Shown here one piece after another: positions 18,512 through 27,035 of a stretch of 64,000 nt of DNA (within the stretch, counting starts at the first letter, position 1; every line of letters begins with the position of its first letter). The translations under genes and the position numbers were made by a program. The DNA lies in contig NZ_LMVM01000033.1 in assembly GCF_002287175.1 (NCBI RefSeq), positions 227,515 through 291,514 of the forward strand, written 5' to 3'. The notes below the pieces were generated by a model that saw only the letters and a program-made list of their open reading frames with translations, ran no database searches and had not been told where the DNA came from. The DNA is from Methanobacterium bryantii. Lineage in GTDB: Archaea; Methanobacteriota; Methanobacteria; Methanobacteriales; Methanobacteriaceae.

Positions 18512-19876
18512 TTATTTTCTAGCCATTGACGCAAAAATACCTCCAAAACAGAGTACCGCAAATATGATAAAGGTTATCTGTATACTTTGAATTAAAGCAG
18601 GGTACTGTGCAGGTAATATCTGCACCCTACCAATTAACAGAGCAAAGATCAACATAGCTATTCCCATACTTAAAACTTGACCCACCAAACGCATGGTACT
18701 TACTGTTGCTGAAGCTACACCAAAAAATCTTCTTTCCACAGATCCCATAATGGCATTTGTATTGGGGGAAGAAAAAAGCCCAAATCCAATGCCAAGTACA
18801 ATCAATCCAATTATTATATATTCAAATGTCGTCTGTGCGCTTATAACTGCAAAAATTAAAAGTCCCAATGTCACCAGTGCCATTCCTACAGATGCCATGA
18901 TACGTGGTTCATAACGATCTGAGAGCCTACCTGCAAAAGGAGTTATTATGGCCATCATTATCGGTTGGGCTATCAAAATTAGACCTGCATTTTGCGCGCT
19001 TAATCCTTTTACATACTGTAAATAAAGGCTTAAAAGGAATGTAACTGCAAATGTAGCACTGTAATTTATAAGTGCAGCCATGTTAGAGAAAGCAAATGCC
19101 CTATTTTTAAAGAATAACGTCATATCCAGCACAGGACTAGCTATACTCAATTCTAACCTGATGAATCCTAAAAATAATAAAACACCTGCAATTATAGCCG
19201 CTATTCCCCATATGTCAGGAAGCGATGAAAATCCAAATATAACCAGTACAAGAGCCGTACTGTAAATCACTGAACCAGGTAAATCAAATTTTTCTCCTTT
19301 ACACGCTGCCCATTCCTGTTCCCTCAATTTCCAGAATACCAGAACAATTACCAGTAAACCAAACGGTACCATTAAATAGAATAAACTTCTCCAGCCAATA
19401 TAATGAGTTATAAGACCTCCTAAAACTGGTCCGAGAGAAAGTCCAGTGTAAACTGCTGCAATATTTATTCCAATTGCTTTTCCTCTTTCTTGAGGAGGAA
19501 AAGCTGATGTTATAATGGCAAGTCCAGTAACGAAAATCATTGCACTGCCAATTCCCTGTAACACCCTAAATCCAATAAGTGCAAGGGTGGAAGGAGCCAT
19601 AGCTGATAAAAAAGATGCTATGGTAAAAATAATAATTCCAGAAGTAAAAACTTTTTTCATTCCATGTATATCTGCTATTCTCCCAAATGGAACAGCAAAC
19701 ATGGCTGATGTTAATAGAAATGCTGTTGGAATCCAGCTCAGCAAAATAGCATCTGTAGCAAATTCAGAAGCAATTGCAGGAAGTGCGATATTAACAGAAG
19801 AACCCATAAATGGAGTTAAAAAGGAAGCTATAGTAGCTATCAATAAAGCCGACATTTTATTAACATTGTTACCCAT
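18512..19876 (-). CDS. MFS drug exporter, DHA2 (EmrB/QacA) family
   Basis: A 454-residue integral membrane protein with about 14 hydrophobic helices, the DHA2 pattern. Motif A is seen in loop 2-3 (GRIADIHGMKKVF). Motif C-like GLSLGPVLGGLI is in helix 5, and FAGRLSDRYEPR is in the loop after helix 8. It probably expels drugs or other small toxic compounds in exchange for protons or sodium; the substrate is not predictable. It is alone, next to the stress-protein gene on the same strand, with a weak GGTG ribosome-binding site. Confidence 0.9.
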   Translation of the reverse strand: MGNNVNKMSALLIATIASFLTPFMGSSVNIALPAIASEFATDAILLSWIPTAFLLTSAMFAVPFGRIADIHGMKKVFTSGIIIFTIASFLSAMAPSTLALIGFRVLQGIGSAMIFVTGLAIITSAFPPQERGKAIGINIAAVYTGLSLGPVLGGLITHYIGWRSLFYLMVPFGLLVIVLVFWKLREQEWAACKGEKFDLPGSVIYSTALVLVIFGFSSLPDIWGIAAIIAGVLLFLGFIRLELSIASPVLDMTLFFKNRAFAFSNMAALINYSATFAVTFLLSLYLQYVKGLSAQNAGLILIAQPIMMAIITPFAGRLSDRYEPRIMASVGMALVTLGLLIFAVISAQTTFEYIIIGLIVLGIGFGLFSSPNTNAIMGSVERRFFGVASATVSTMRLVGQVLSMGIAMLIFALLIGRVQILPAQYPALIQSIQITFIIFAVLCFGGIFASMARK

Positions 19877-20157
19877 GAAAACACCAGTTAACTAAATTTA
19901 TAGTTAATATTTGTTACTGCCATTATATAAAAATTTAGAATTCATTTTTTCAGGTATAAAGACTTTAGAACCAGTAGTTTAAGTTTAAAATTAGCATTTA
20001 TTATTCAATTCTAAAAATTATACCATTTGGAACTTTTAAATTATTTAAAGAGGATGATTAAGTTTTTAAATTAAAAAAATAAAATAAAAATTAAAAAAGA
20101 TCCTGCAAAAATTAAAGGTCTTGACGTGAAAACTCTAGTTTTTGAGATTTTTTAATG
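19877..20157. other. Intergenic region with short terminator-like hairpin
   Basis: On the minus strand, CTCAAAAACTAGAGTTTTCAC just after the ACT-protein stop can form a 6-bp A/T stem (20127-20141) that may act as terminator for the paaK-ACT unit. Nothing else is seen. Confidence 0.4.
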
Positions 20158-20589
20158 TTATAACTCATAAACTTCTTCAGGTGAGAGAACTGCGGCTCCA
20201 CCCTCTTTTAAAGCGGCAATACCTTCATCGATATCTTCAGTACGCAGTACAACTACTGCTTTTTCTGCTTTCTTTTCAACAAATGCATATATGTATTCCA
20301 CGTTAGTATCCGATTTATTTAATACTTCAAGAATTCCTTCAAGTCCACCGGGAGTATCTGGAACTTCTACTGCAATTACATCAGTTATTTTAACTACAAA
20401 ATTGCCAGCTTCAAGTGTTTTTTTTGCCTTTTCAGGGTCAGGGACTATAATTCTTAAAATCCCAAACTCAGATGTATCTGCAATTGAGAGAGCACGTATA
20501 TTCATCCCTGATTCCCTTAGAATACTCAGTGCGTTCCATAGTCTCCCTTTTTTATTTTCTAAAAATATAGATACCTGTTTTAATTTCAT
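20158..20589 (-). CDS. ACT domain protein linked to PaaK
   Basis: A 143-residue protein made of two tandem ACT domains: KQVSIFLENKKGRLWNALSI at the N-terminus, and VIAVEVPDTPGGLEGILEVL from about residue 70. ACT domains bind amino acids or related ligands. AGGTGGCGAAC before the ATG at 20589 sets the start; in-frame codons further upstream would overlap paaK. It lies 25 bp behind phenylacetate-CoA ligase, a conserved archaeal pair, and may sense aromatic amino acids or acyl-CoA intermediates. Confidence 0.88.
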   Translation of the reverse strand: MKLKQVSIFLENKKGRLWNALSILRESGMNIRALSIADTSEFGILRIIVPDPEKAKKTLEAGNFVVKITDVIAVEVPDTPGGLEGILEVLNKSDTNVEYIYAFVEKKAEKAVVVLRTEDIDEGIAALKEGGAAVLSPEEVYEL

Positions 20590-20614
20590 GTTCGCCACCT
20601 TGCATGATTTATAT

Positions 20615-21913
20615 TTAAATTTCCCTTTTATCAATAACCCTAACAGCTTTACCTTCACTTCTTGGAAGTGATTGTGGTTCAACAAGAGTTACATTAACTC
20701 TAAGTCCAATTTCACTGTGGATACGGTCCTCTATCATCTTTTTGATTTCTTCTACATGTTTTACTTCATCTGAAAAGAACTTTTCAGATGTTTCAACCTG
20801 AACTTCAAGTTCATCCAGGTGCTGCGGCCTTGTAACCACAATCTGGTAGTGCGGTTCAAGATCTTCAATCTTAAGCAGCGCTTTTTCAATCTGTGATGGG
20901 AATACAATTACTCCCCTAATTTTAAGCATGTCGTCGGTACGCCCTGTGATTCTATCCATTTTGATAAGTGTCCTTCCGCAGGAACATTTTCCCTTTCTTA
21001 AAGCTGTAACATCCTTTGTACGGAAACGAATTACAGGCATGCCCTCCCTTGTTAATGTTGTTAAGACAAGCTCTCCTTTTTCTCCTTCAGGTATTGTTTC
21101 AAGTGTTTTAGAATCAACGATCTCAGGGTAAAAATGATCATCAGATATGTGCAGCCCGTTTTTATCCTCACATTCCATAGCCACCCCCGGACCAATTACC
21201 TCAGTCAACCCATAAATGTTAAGCGCAGTGAGATTAAGCCTTTTTTCTATCTCGTTCCGCATTTCTTCAGTCCACATCTCAGCCCCAAATACTCCTGCTT
21301 TCAATTTTATTGATTCTTTGCTGATTCCTTCTCGTTGAGCCATTTCACCCAGATAAAGTGCATATGACGGTGTACATGTTAGTACAGTTGATCCAAAATC
21401 TTCCATAATTTCAAGCTGTCTCATAGTATTTCCAGCAGAAATAGGTACTACTGTAGCCCCTATTTTTTGTGCACCATAATGTACTCCCATTCCACCTGTA
21501 AAAAGTCCATAACCATAAGCATTCTGAATTATATCCTTTTTTCCAGCTCCGGCCATTCCTAAGGCCCGTGCAATAACTTCTCCCCATAAATCCAGATCTT
21601 TTACCGTGTATCCTGAGACTGTTGGTTTTCCCGTTGTCCCTGATGTAGTATGTACTTCCACTATCTCATCTTCAGGAACTGCAAACATTCCAAAGGGGTA
21701 AGCATCCCTTAAATCAGTTTTAGTGGTAAATGGAAGTTTTTCAATATCTTTAAGAGTTTTAATATCTTCTGGCTTAACACCTGCTTCATCAAAACGCTTT
21801 CTGTAATATGGAACATTTTCATATGCTCTCTTTACAACGGCTTGTAGTCTTTTAAGTTGTAGTGCTTCTTTATCATTTTCTGACATGCACTCTGCTTCTT
21901 TATTCCAGATCAT
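20615..21913 (-). CDS. paaK: Phenylacetate-CoA ligase
   Basis: An ATP-dependent AMP-forming acyl-CoA ligase of 432 residues. HTTSGTTGKPTVSGYT near residue 88 is the adenylate-forming P-loop. NIYGLTEVIGPGVAMEC is near residue 220, and the hinge and C-terminal domain carry DRITGRTDDMLKIRGVIVFP. In methanogens it activates aryl acetates so that indolepyruvate oxidoreductase-type enzymes can make aromatic amino acids. GGGAGATAA precedes the ATG. The ACT-domain gene follows in the same operon. Confidence 0.93.
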   Translation of the reverse strand: MIWNKEAECMSENDKEALQLKRLQAVVKRAYENVPYYRKRFDEAGVKPEDIKTLKDIEKLPFTTKTDLRDAYPFGMFAVPEDEIVEVHTTSGTTGKPTVSGYTVKDLDLWGEVIARALGMAGAGKKDIIQNAYGYGLFTGGMGVHYGAQKIGATVVPISAGNTMRQLEIMEDFGSTVLTCTPSYALYLGEMAQREGISKESIKLKAGVFGAEMWTEEMRNEIEKRLNLTALNIYGLTEVIGPGVAMECEDKNGLHISDDHFYPEIVDSKTLETIPEGEKGELVLTTLTREGMPVIRFRTKDVTALRKGKCSCGRTLIKMDRITGRTDDMLKIRGVIVFPSQIEKALLKIEDLEPHYQIVVTRPQHLDELEVQVETSEKFFSDEVKHVEEIKKMIEDRIHSEIGLRVNVTLVEPQSLPRSEGKAVRVIDKREI

Positions 21914-22585
21914 TTATCTCCCTGCCAATCATTAGATAAAATTGTAATATAAACTTTAGTTAAAATCTATTTTTATAACTTATGTATTTATTTGTAGCAA
22001 CTGCAATCTCGGGAGATACACTAATTTAAGGAATCAAATAAGTAGCCTGTTTAAGGACTTTAATGTGCATAATATCAATTTTTATCACGTTAATTCTGCC
22101 CAAAATGCATATAACTATCATATAAATGTATTAATCTAATTTATAATATTTAAATTAAAAATATTTGTATTAAAAAGATCTATTTTAAATTTCAAGAACA
22201 TATAATAATTTATAAAGTATAATAAATACTATTAATAATTTCTTTAATTTTTACACTATAATGAATCTAGTTATACATAAATAAATCCGAAAGGCTTATT
22301 AACTAATGCATCACTAAACAATAGATCGGCAAAGGGTATTCTAATCACGTAATTTTTACCGCCTAACCGATTACTGATTTTCCCTTTGCCCAAAATATAT
22401 AAAAAAATGCTTACCGCCTCCAGAAGCATTGGAATATATGCCATATAAAATTATACACCTTTTTACTTATTTATCATCTTTTAATTTTATATAACACGAA
22501 TATGAACGCTGATTAATTTTTGTAAAATAATTCTAACTAAAAAGATGCTTTTAAATATTTAATAAAAAAGAAGAATTTAAAGAGT
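21914..22585. other. Intergenic region with structured RNA candidate
   Basis: A region of 670 bp without a protein gene. It contains two strong hairpins at 22328-22430, listed separately, and TATA-like stretches such as TTTATAAAG near 22210 and TTATACATA near 22271. The paaK promoter must also be here. Confidence 0.5.
22300..22465 (+). ncRNA. Candidate two-hairpin small RNA
   Basis: Hairpin 1: GGCAAAGGG (22328-22336) pairs with CCCTTTGCC (22382-22390), with an inner stem AATCA-GTAAT/ATTAC-TGATT. Hairpin 2: AATGCTT (22406-22412) pairs with AAGCATT (22424-22430). Both expose the same loop sequence TTACCGCCT. A TATA-like box near 22271 and a T-rich stretch after 22455 could bound a plus-strand RNA. 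Loop 2 is complementary over ten bases to the ribosome-binding site of the surface protein at 8941-8950. Ends and strand are inferred. Confidence 0.4.
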
Positions 22586-23200
22586 TTAACCTTTTAACCA
22601 GGCATCAACTCGAGTATTGACCTCATCCCAGTTTACTATGTTCCAGAAGGCTGCAACAAAGTCTGGTCGGACATTTTTGTAATCCAGGTAGTAAGCATGT
22701 TCCCACACATCCAGTACCATAAGCGGAGGCCACCTAGGAGCGGTATTTACACTGTGTTTTTCAAGCTGTAGTATAATCAGCCTATCCGTACTTTTACACA
22801 GAGTAACAACTGCCCATCCAGAACCTTCTGTAGTTATAGCAGCCTGTGAAAACTCTTTTTTGAACCTTTCAAAGCTGCCAAAATCTTTTTTTATGTATTC
22901 AGCTATTGTGCCAGTTGGTTCACCGCCATTTTTATCAGCAGGTCCCATATTCTTCCAAAATAGCGTATGAAGCTGGTGTCCACCTGCATTGAATGCAAGT
23001 TCCTTTGCTTTAGCTTTAACATCAAAATCTTCGCCTTTTTCCCTTGCTTCATCATACAATTTAAAAATAGCATTTGCAGCATCTACATAAGCTTGATGAT
23101 GTTTTTGGTGGTGTATTTTAAGCTGTTGTTCAGAAATATGCGGTTCTAAATCTTTATATCCATAATCTAATTCAGGTAATTCATAAAATCCCTTTGCCAT
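22586..23200 (-). CDS. sod: Superoxide dismutase, Fe/Mn type
   Basis: Converts superoxide to O2 and H2O2. The 204 residues carry the metal ligands in LKIHHQKHHQAYVDAAN near residue 30, GGHQLHTLFWKN near residue 75 and VLDVWEHAYYLDYKN near residue 163 (Asp-x-Trp-x-x-His). Metal preference cannot be fixed from sequence; methanogen homologues are usually iron enzymes. GGAGGT precedes the ATG. It lies downstream of peroxiredoxin on the same strand, separated by a 250-bp hairpin array, as part of the oxygen-defence cluster. Confidence 0.95.
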   Translation of the reverse strand: MAKGFYELPELDYGYKDLEPHISEQQLKIHHQKHHQAYVDAANAIFKLYDEAREKGEDFDVKAKAKELAFNAGGHQLHTLFWKNMGPADKNGGEPTGTIAEYIKKDFGSFERFKKEFSQAAITTEGSGWAVVTLCKSTDRLIILQLEKHSVNTAPRWPPLMVLDVWEHAYYLDYKNVRPDFVAAFWNIVNWDEVNTRVDAWLKG

Positions 23201-23205
23201 AAAAA

Positions 23206-23450
23206 TACCTCCAAAAAATTTTAATAAAAAAATTTTTGGGGTTCAGGAAAATACTACGTATTTTCCTTCAACCTCCAAAAAATTTTCAATTTTATTAGGG
23301 TTTCAGAAAATTCATCTTGAATTTTGAGAACCTCCAAATATTTCATATTTGGGGCCCTCGAACACTGTGTGTTCGGGGCATCGGAAATCGGGGATTTCCG
23401 AATGTTCAAAAATCTCAATCAAAGATTGAGATTTTTTCAACCTCCTTTTA
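23206..23450 (-). repeat. Hairpin array between peroxiredoxin and sod
   Basis: Perfect stems with 3-nt loops: 23246-23266 (GGAAAATAC), 23334-23352 (CCAAATAT), 23359-23375 (CGAACAC), 23382-23400 (CGGAAATC) and 23408-23436 (13 bp, AAAAATCTCAATC). There are also AT stems at about 23215-23240, 23276-23295 and 23308-23326. In minus-strand sense GGAGGT occurs four times within it, the last being the sod ribosome-binding site. It fills almost the whole intergenic space. Confidence 0.8.
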
Positions 23451-23451
23451 A

Positions 23452-24195
23452 CTATAATTCTTTCCATTCTGAAGTCTTATATTTTTTAAACCATGGTTTA
23501 TGGCACAACCACCAGTCGATACATGCATATTCTCCTTCCTGCACTTTTTGCTTTCTTTCGATGATTTCTTCTTGACTCTGTGCTGGTGGAACTATTACAT
23601 TACTTCCAAACCTTCTGTTTAATGGCCAGTCAGCCGGAATTGCTACTTTCTCATCATCTGCAATTCTAAGTCCTTCTACTGCCCGCACTATCTCGCTGAG
23701 ATTTCTTCCAAGCTCTTGAGGATAGTAAATCATTGCCCTTATTATTCCCTCTGGATCAACTATTATAACAGCCCTTACTGTATTTGTTCCCTTTGCAGGG
23801 TGAATTAAGCCAAGTTTACTTGCAATTTCACCGTTGTCAGCAATTACTGGAAATTCAATTCGGATATTGAAATTTTCTTTGATCCATTCTATCCATTTAA
23901 GGTGCGAAGTAACCTGATCAACACTGAGCCCAATTAGTTCACAGTTCAGTAATTTAAAATCGATATAATGTCTTTGAAATTCTAAAAATTCGGTGGTACA
24001 AACAGGTGTAAAGTCAGCAGGATGACTGAAAAGGATAAACCATTTACCTTTATACTCTTTGGGAAGCTTTATTATACCCTGAGTTGTTTTAACATTCTTA
24101 ATTTTTGGAAATGGATCACCGATAAGCGGCATTCCTCCAGCTTCGTCGGTTTTTTTGGTTTTCCGTACCTCATATATTTTTACTTTATGTCCCAT
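23452..24195 (-). CDS. Peroxiredoxin (AhpC/TSA, Prx6-like archaeal type)
   Basis: Reduces H2O2 and alkyl hydroperoxides. The core includes the peroxidatic Cys in HPADFTPVCTTEFLEF near residue 67, and WIEWIKENFNIRIEFPVIAD follows. The C-terminal part carries further Cys residues (YACIDWWLCHKPWF), as in the archaeal two-Cys thermophilic peroxidases. At 247 residues it is slightly longer than usual. The extra N-terminal stretch before MPLIGDPFPKI may mean the true start is the internal ATG at about residue 22, but AGAGGGTC fits the first ATG. Electron donors could be the nearby rubredoxins or a thioredoxin. Confidence 0.93.
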   Translation of the reverse strand: MGHKVKIYEVRKTKKTDEAGGMPLIGDPFPKIKNVKTTQGIIKLPKEYKGKWFILFSHPADFTPVCTTEFLEFQRHYIDFKLLNCELIGLSVDQVTSHLKWIEWIKENFNIRIEFPVIADNGEIASKLGLIHPAKGTNTVRAVIIVDPEGIIRAMIYYPQELGRNLSEIVRAVEGLRIADDEKVAIPADWPLNRRFGSNVIVPPAQSQEEIIERKQKVQEGEYACIDWWLCHKPWFKKYKTSEWKEL

Positions 24196-24491
24196 TTTTG
24201 ACCCTCTTATTTAACAGATATTTAACATTATTATTTTATTATTTATGTTAAATAATGATTTCGCTTTTATTAGGAGAATAATGTAAAGATTTAATGTTAA
24301 TAGGAAAATTTCAAGGGAATATGTCTAAAAATCCTTAAATAAGATACATTAATTTAAATTTAAAGATGATAATTCTATTACAGCTAAATTTAGAGAGAAT
24401 AAACTTAAAAATAAACATTCCCTGCACTTAAAATAATAAAATCTAAAAATTTTTTTAAAAATCAAACTGAAAAAGAAAATATGAAAAAATA

Positions 24492-25007
24492 CTACCCTTT
24501 AGTTGTTGCAGGAGGCGTGAATACCCTCTGTCCAAGTTCGCTGTCAAGCATGAACAAACTGCTTGCAGACTCACCTGTGAGTTTAACTTTTTGAAGTACA
24601 GCATTTGCTGACTCTTCTTCTTCAACCTGTTCTGCCACAAACCACTGCAGGAAGTTATTTGTCGCATGATCACTTTCAGACAGTGCTAAGTCTACCAACG
24701 CATTTATTAAACCTGTAACTTTCTGTTCATGTTTGTAAACATGTTCAAATGCCGCTTGAGGAGATTCCCATTCAGCTGGAGGTTCTTCTATAGAAGATAA
24801 AATTACCCTTTCTCCCCTCTGTACAATGTAATCATAAAATTTCATTGCATGGGTCATTTCTTCCTGTGCCTGAACCCTCATCCAGTTTCCAAAGCCGGCA
24901 AGTTCAATAGATTCAAAATATGCTTCCATTGATAAATAAAGATATGCCGAGTAAAGTTCAGCATTTAATTGGTAGTTTAAAGCATTCAAAACATTTTCTT
25001 TAATCAT
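24492..25007 (-). CDS. ftn: Ferritin
   Basis: A 171-residue non-haem ferritin that stores iron as ferric mineral and so limits Fenton chemistry. The four-helix bundle is clear: NALNYQLNAELYSAYLYLSM with the ferroxidase Glu, then WMRVQAQEEMTHAMKFYDYI with Glu/His ligands, and later helices with NNFLQWFVAEQVEEEESA. GGAGTGATGG before the ATG at 25007 sets the start; codons further upstream overlap fprA. It follows fprA by 22 bp as the last gene of the rubredoxin-FprA operon. Confidence 0.94.
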   Translation of the reverse strand: MIKENVLNALNYQLNAELYSAYLYLSMEAYFESIELAGFGNWMRVQAQEEMTHAMKFYDYIVQRGERVILSSIEEPPAEWESPQAAFEHVYKHEQKVTGLINALVDLALSESDHATNNFLQWFVAEQVEEEESANAVLQKVKLTGESASSLFMLDSELGQRVFTPPATTKG

Positions 25008-25029
25008 TCCATCACTCCAATACTCGAAT

Positions 25030-26211
25030 TTATAATAAACCATTCTCTTTATGTTTTTTAATAATTTCTTCTGCAAGTGCATCTATTTTTTTGAAATCCT
25101 CTTCCTTTGGAAATCCCTTGACAATAACTGGATCAATAATTTCAGCCTTTATATTGGTTAAAGCTCCTTTAAGTAGTTCAACTGTTCTTCCACCCCATCC
25201 ATAAGAGCCTATTATAGATACAAATTTTAACTTAGGTCGCAGCGCATTTGTAAGATATGCTGCATAAACTGCACTTGGATGTGGGCCAGTTAAAACAGTC
25301 GGAGTGGCGATTATGAGCGTTGATGCATCTACAAGAGATGTAGCTAATTCTCCAACATCAGAAGATGTTAAATTAAATGGTTTGACAGTTATGCCATTTT
25401 TAACCAGGATATCCATTAGATAGTACACTATTTCCTTGGTGCTGCCATGCATGGATACATATGGTATGACTACCTCATTTTTAGTTTCATCAGATATCCA
25501 TTTTTTATAAGCTTCAAAAATAAGTTCTGGTTTTTTATAAACCGGCCCATGACTTGGTGCCACTATTTCAATAGGAATATCCTTAAGTTTTTCCATATTC
25601 TTCTGGATAAACATCCTGAATGGCATCATTATCTCTGCATAATATCTTTTTGCAGCCCTGTAAGTTAAAGCTTCATCAGTTACAAAGGGATTGCTTTCTG
25701 CAATATGTGAACCAAAGAAATCACATGAAAATAAGATTTTATCTTCCTCAAGATATGTAGACATAGTTTCAGGCCAGTGCACCCACGGAGTATAAATAAA
25801 TTTAAGGGTTTTATCTCCAAGTGAAAGGGTCTCTCCGTCTTCAATAGTTATAAATTTCTCATCAGGAATTAAAAGTAAGTCTTTAAGCATTTCTTTGCAT
25901 TTTGGGTTGGTTATAATGTCCGCATCTGGATAAATTTCAAGTATTCCCTGTATTGACCCCGAATGGTCCTGTTCCGCGTGATGTGATATGATGTAATCAA
26001 TGTTCACATTAAGTTCCTGGAGATTAGTTACTAATTCCTCTATTTTAGTGGGATCCACTGTATCTAATAACGCTGTTTTTTCGCTTCCCTGTATTAAATA
26101 GGAATTATATGTTGTACCTTCTGGAAGAGGGATAATTTCATCAAATATTCTCCTGTCCCAATCTATGGCACCAACTGAATATATTCCAGATTTTAGTACT
26201 CGGGATGCCAT
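25030..26211 (-). CDS. fprA: F420H2 oxidase, flavodiiron protein
   Basis: Reduces O2 to water with electrons from F420H2 in methanogens. The 393-residue protein has a metallo-beta-lactamase diiron domain with HHAEQDHSG near residue 80 (H-x-E-x-D-H) and further ligands in PWVHWPETM and FSCDFFGSH. A C-terminal flavodoxin domain binds FMN (VSMHGSTKEIV near residue 255 and GSYGWGGRTVE near 340). The start at 26211 lies one base after the stop of the rubredoxin gene, so it relies on coupled translation. Ferritin follows. Confidence 0.95.
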   Translation of the reverse strand: MASRVLKSGIYSVGAIDWDRRIFDEIIPLPEGTTYNSYLIQGSEKTALLDTVDPTKIEELVTNLQELNVNIDYIISHHAEQDHSGSIQGILEIYPDADIITNPKCKEMLKDLLLIPDEKFITIEDGETLSLGDKTLKFIYTPWVHWPETMSTYLEEDKILFSCDFFGSHIAESNPFVTDEALTYRAAKRYYAEIMMPFRMFIQKNMEKLKDIPIEIVAPSHGPVYKKPELIFEAYKKWISDETKNEVVIPYVSMHGSTKEIVYYLMDILVKNGITVKPFNLTSSDVGELATSLVDASTLIIATPTVLTGPHPSAVYAAYLTNALRPKLKFVSIIGSYGWGGRTVELLKGALTNIKAEIIDPVIVKGFPKEEDFKKIDALAEEIIKKHKENGLL

Positions 26212-26212
26212 C

Positions 26213-26374
26213 TTAATCAACAGGTTCAAATTGGTCTTTCCCGACTCCACACATTGGGCAAAGCCAGTCATCAGGTAAATCTTCAAAAGGAGTACCTGCG
26301 TCTATTCCAGATATGGAATCGCCTTCTTCGGGGTCGTATATGTAACCACACGCTGTACATATATATTTTTTCAT
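26213..26374 (-). CDS. rub: Rubredoxin 1
   Basis: A 53-residue rubredoxin. The two iron-binding pairs are CTACG near residue 6 and CPMCG near residue 39, with the usual aromatic core YIYDPEEGD and the GTPFEDLPDDW turn. It is acidic, as in classic electron-transfer rubredoxins. GGAGGCTG precedes the ATG. It is immediately upstream of fprA (stop and start one base apart), so it probably delivers electrons to, or works with, the flavodiiron protein. Confidence 0.95.
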   Translation of the reverse strand: MKKYICTACGYIYDPEEGDSISGIDAGTPFEDLPDDWLCPMCGVGKDQFEPVD

Positions 26375-26459
26375 TTTTCAGCCTCCAAAAGGTTTGTTAA
26401 TAATAGAAGTACTTAAACGATTTAAATATTGGCTTTATTTATTTTAAATTTTTCGTAAG

Positions 26460-26624
26460 TTACCTGATTTTAACAAATCGAATCTTACCTGCCCCACAGC
26501 TAGGACAACGCCATAAATCAGGTAAGTCATCAAATGCCATACCAGGATCTGTTTTTGTTTTAGGTTCACCCTTTTCAGGGTCGTATATATAACCGCATAC
26601 GTTACATTTATATCTGCTTGCCAT
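26460..26624 (-). CDS. rub: Rubredoxin 2
   Basis: A 54-residue rubredoxin with ligands CNVCG and CPSCG and the core YIYDPEKGEPKTKTDPG. The C-terminus is basic (AGKIRFVKIR), unlike rubredoxin 1 and like rubredoxin 3. GGTTGATTC precedes the ATG. It lies between the other two rubredoxin genes on the same strand, with short gaps that indicate one transcript. Confidence 0.93.
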   Translation of the reverse strand: MASRYKCNVCGYIYDPEKGEPKTKTDPGMAFDDLPDLWRCPSCGAGKIRFVKIR

Positions 26625-26653
26625 TGAATCAACCTTTTAAATCTTTTTAACTG

Positions 26654-26812
26654 TTACCGTATCATCATAAAACGAATTTTACCTGCCCCACATTTTGGAC
26701 AGCGCCACAGCTCAGGTAAATTATCAAATGCTGTGCCTGGAGGTGTTCCTGTTCTGGGTTCACCTACTTCCGGATCATAAATATACCCACAGACTTTACA
26801 TCTATATCTCAT
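26654..26812 (-). CDS. rub: Rubredoxin 3
   Basis: A 52-residue rubredoxin, first gene of the oxygen-defence operon. Ligands are CKVCG and CPKCG, with GTPPGTAFDNLPELWRC between. The basic tail AGKIRFMMIR resembles rubredoxin 2, so these two look like a recent duplication. AAAGGAGG at 26821-26828 is a very good ribosome-binding site. Confidence 0.94.
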   Translation of the reverse strand: MRYRCKVCGYIYDPEVGEPRTGTPPGTAFDNLPELWRCPKCGAGKIRFMMIR

Positions 26813-26882
26813 TGACTAAATCCTCCTTTTATACCTCCCAAAAAACTTAATTTTAATTATTATACTTTATCTTTGTTTTTTA

Positions 26883-26897
26883 ATATTTATAAATCTT
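26883..26897 (-). promoter_or_regulatory. TATA box of the rubredoxin-fprA-ferritin operon
   Basis: On the minus strand GATTTATAAATATTA lies about 75 bp upstream of the first rubredoxin ATG. It is the best TATA-like sequence in the gap. A second purine-rich GGGAGG precedes the true ribosome-binding site. Confidence 0.45.
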
Positions 26898-27035
26898 CCA
26901 AATTTAATTATTTACACATTTTTAAGAAATTAAATTCATTATCAAAAGTATTAACCATTTAAATTTTATTTAAAAAAGAATTAATTAAGTTTTAATGGTT
27001 TTTAGGCTGTACTACACAATCTTATAAATTAAATG

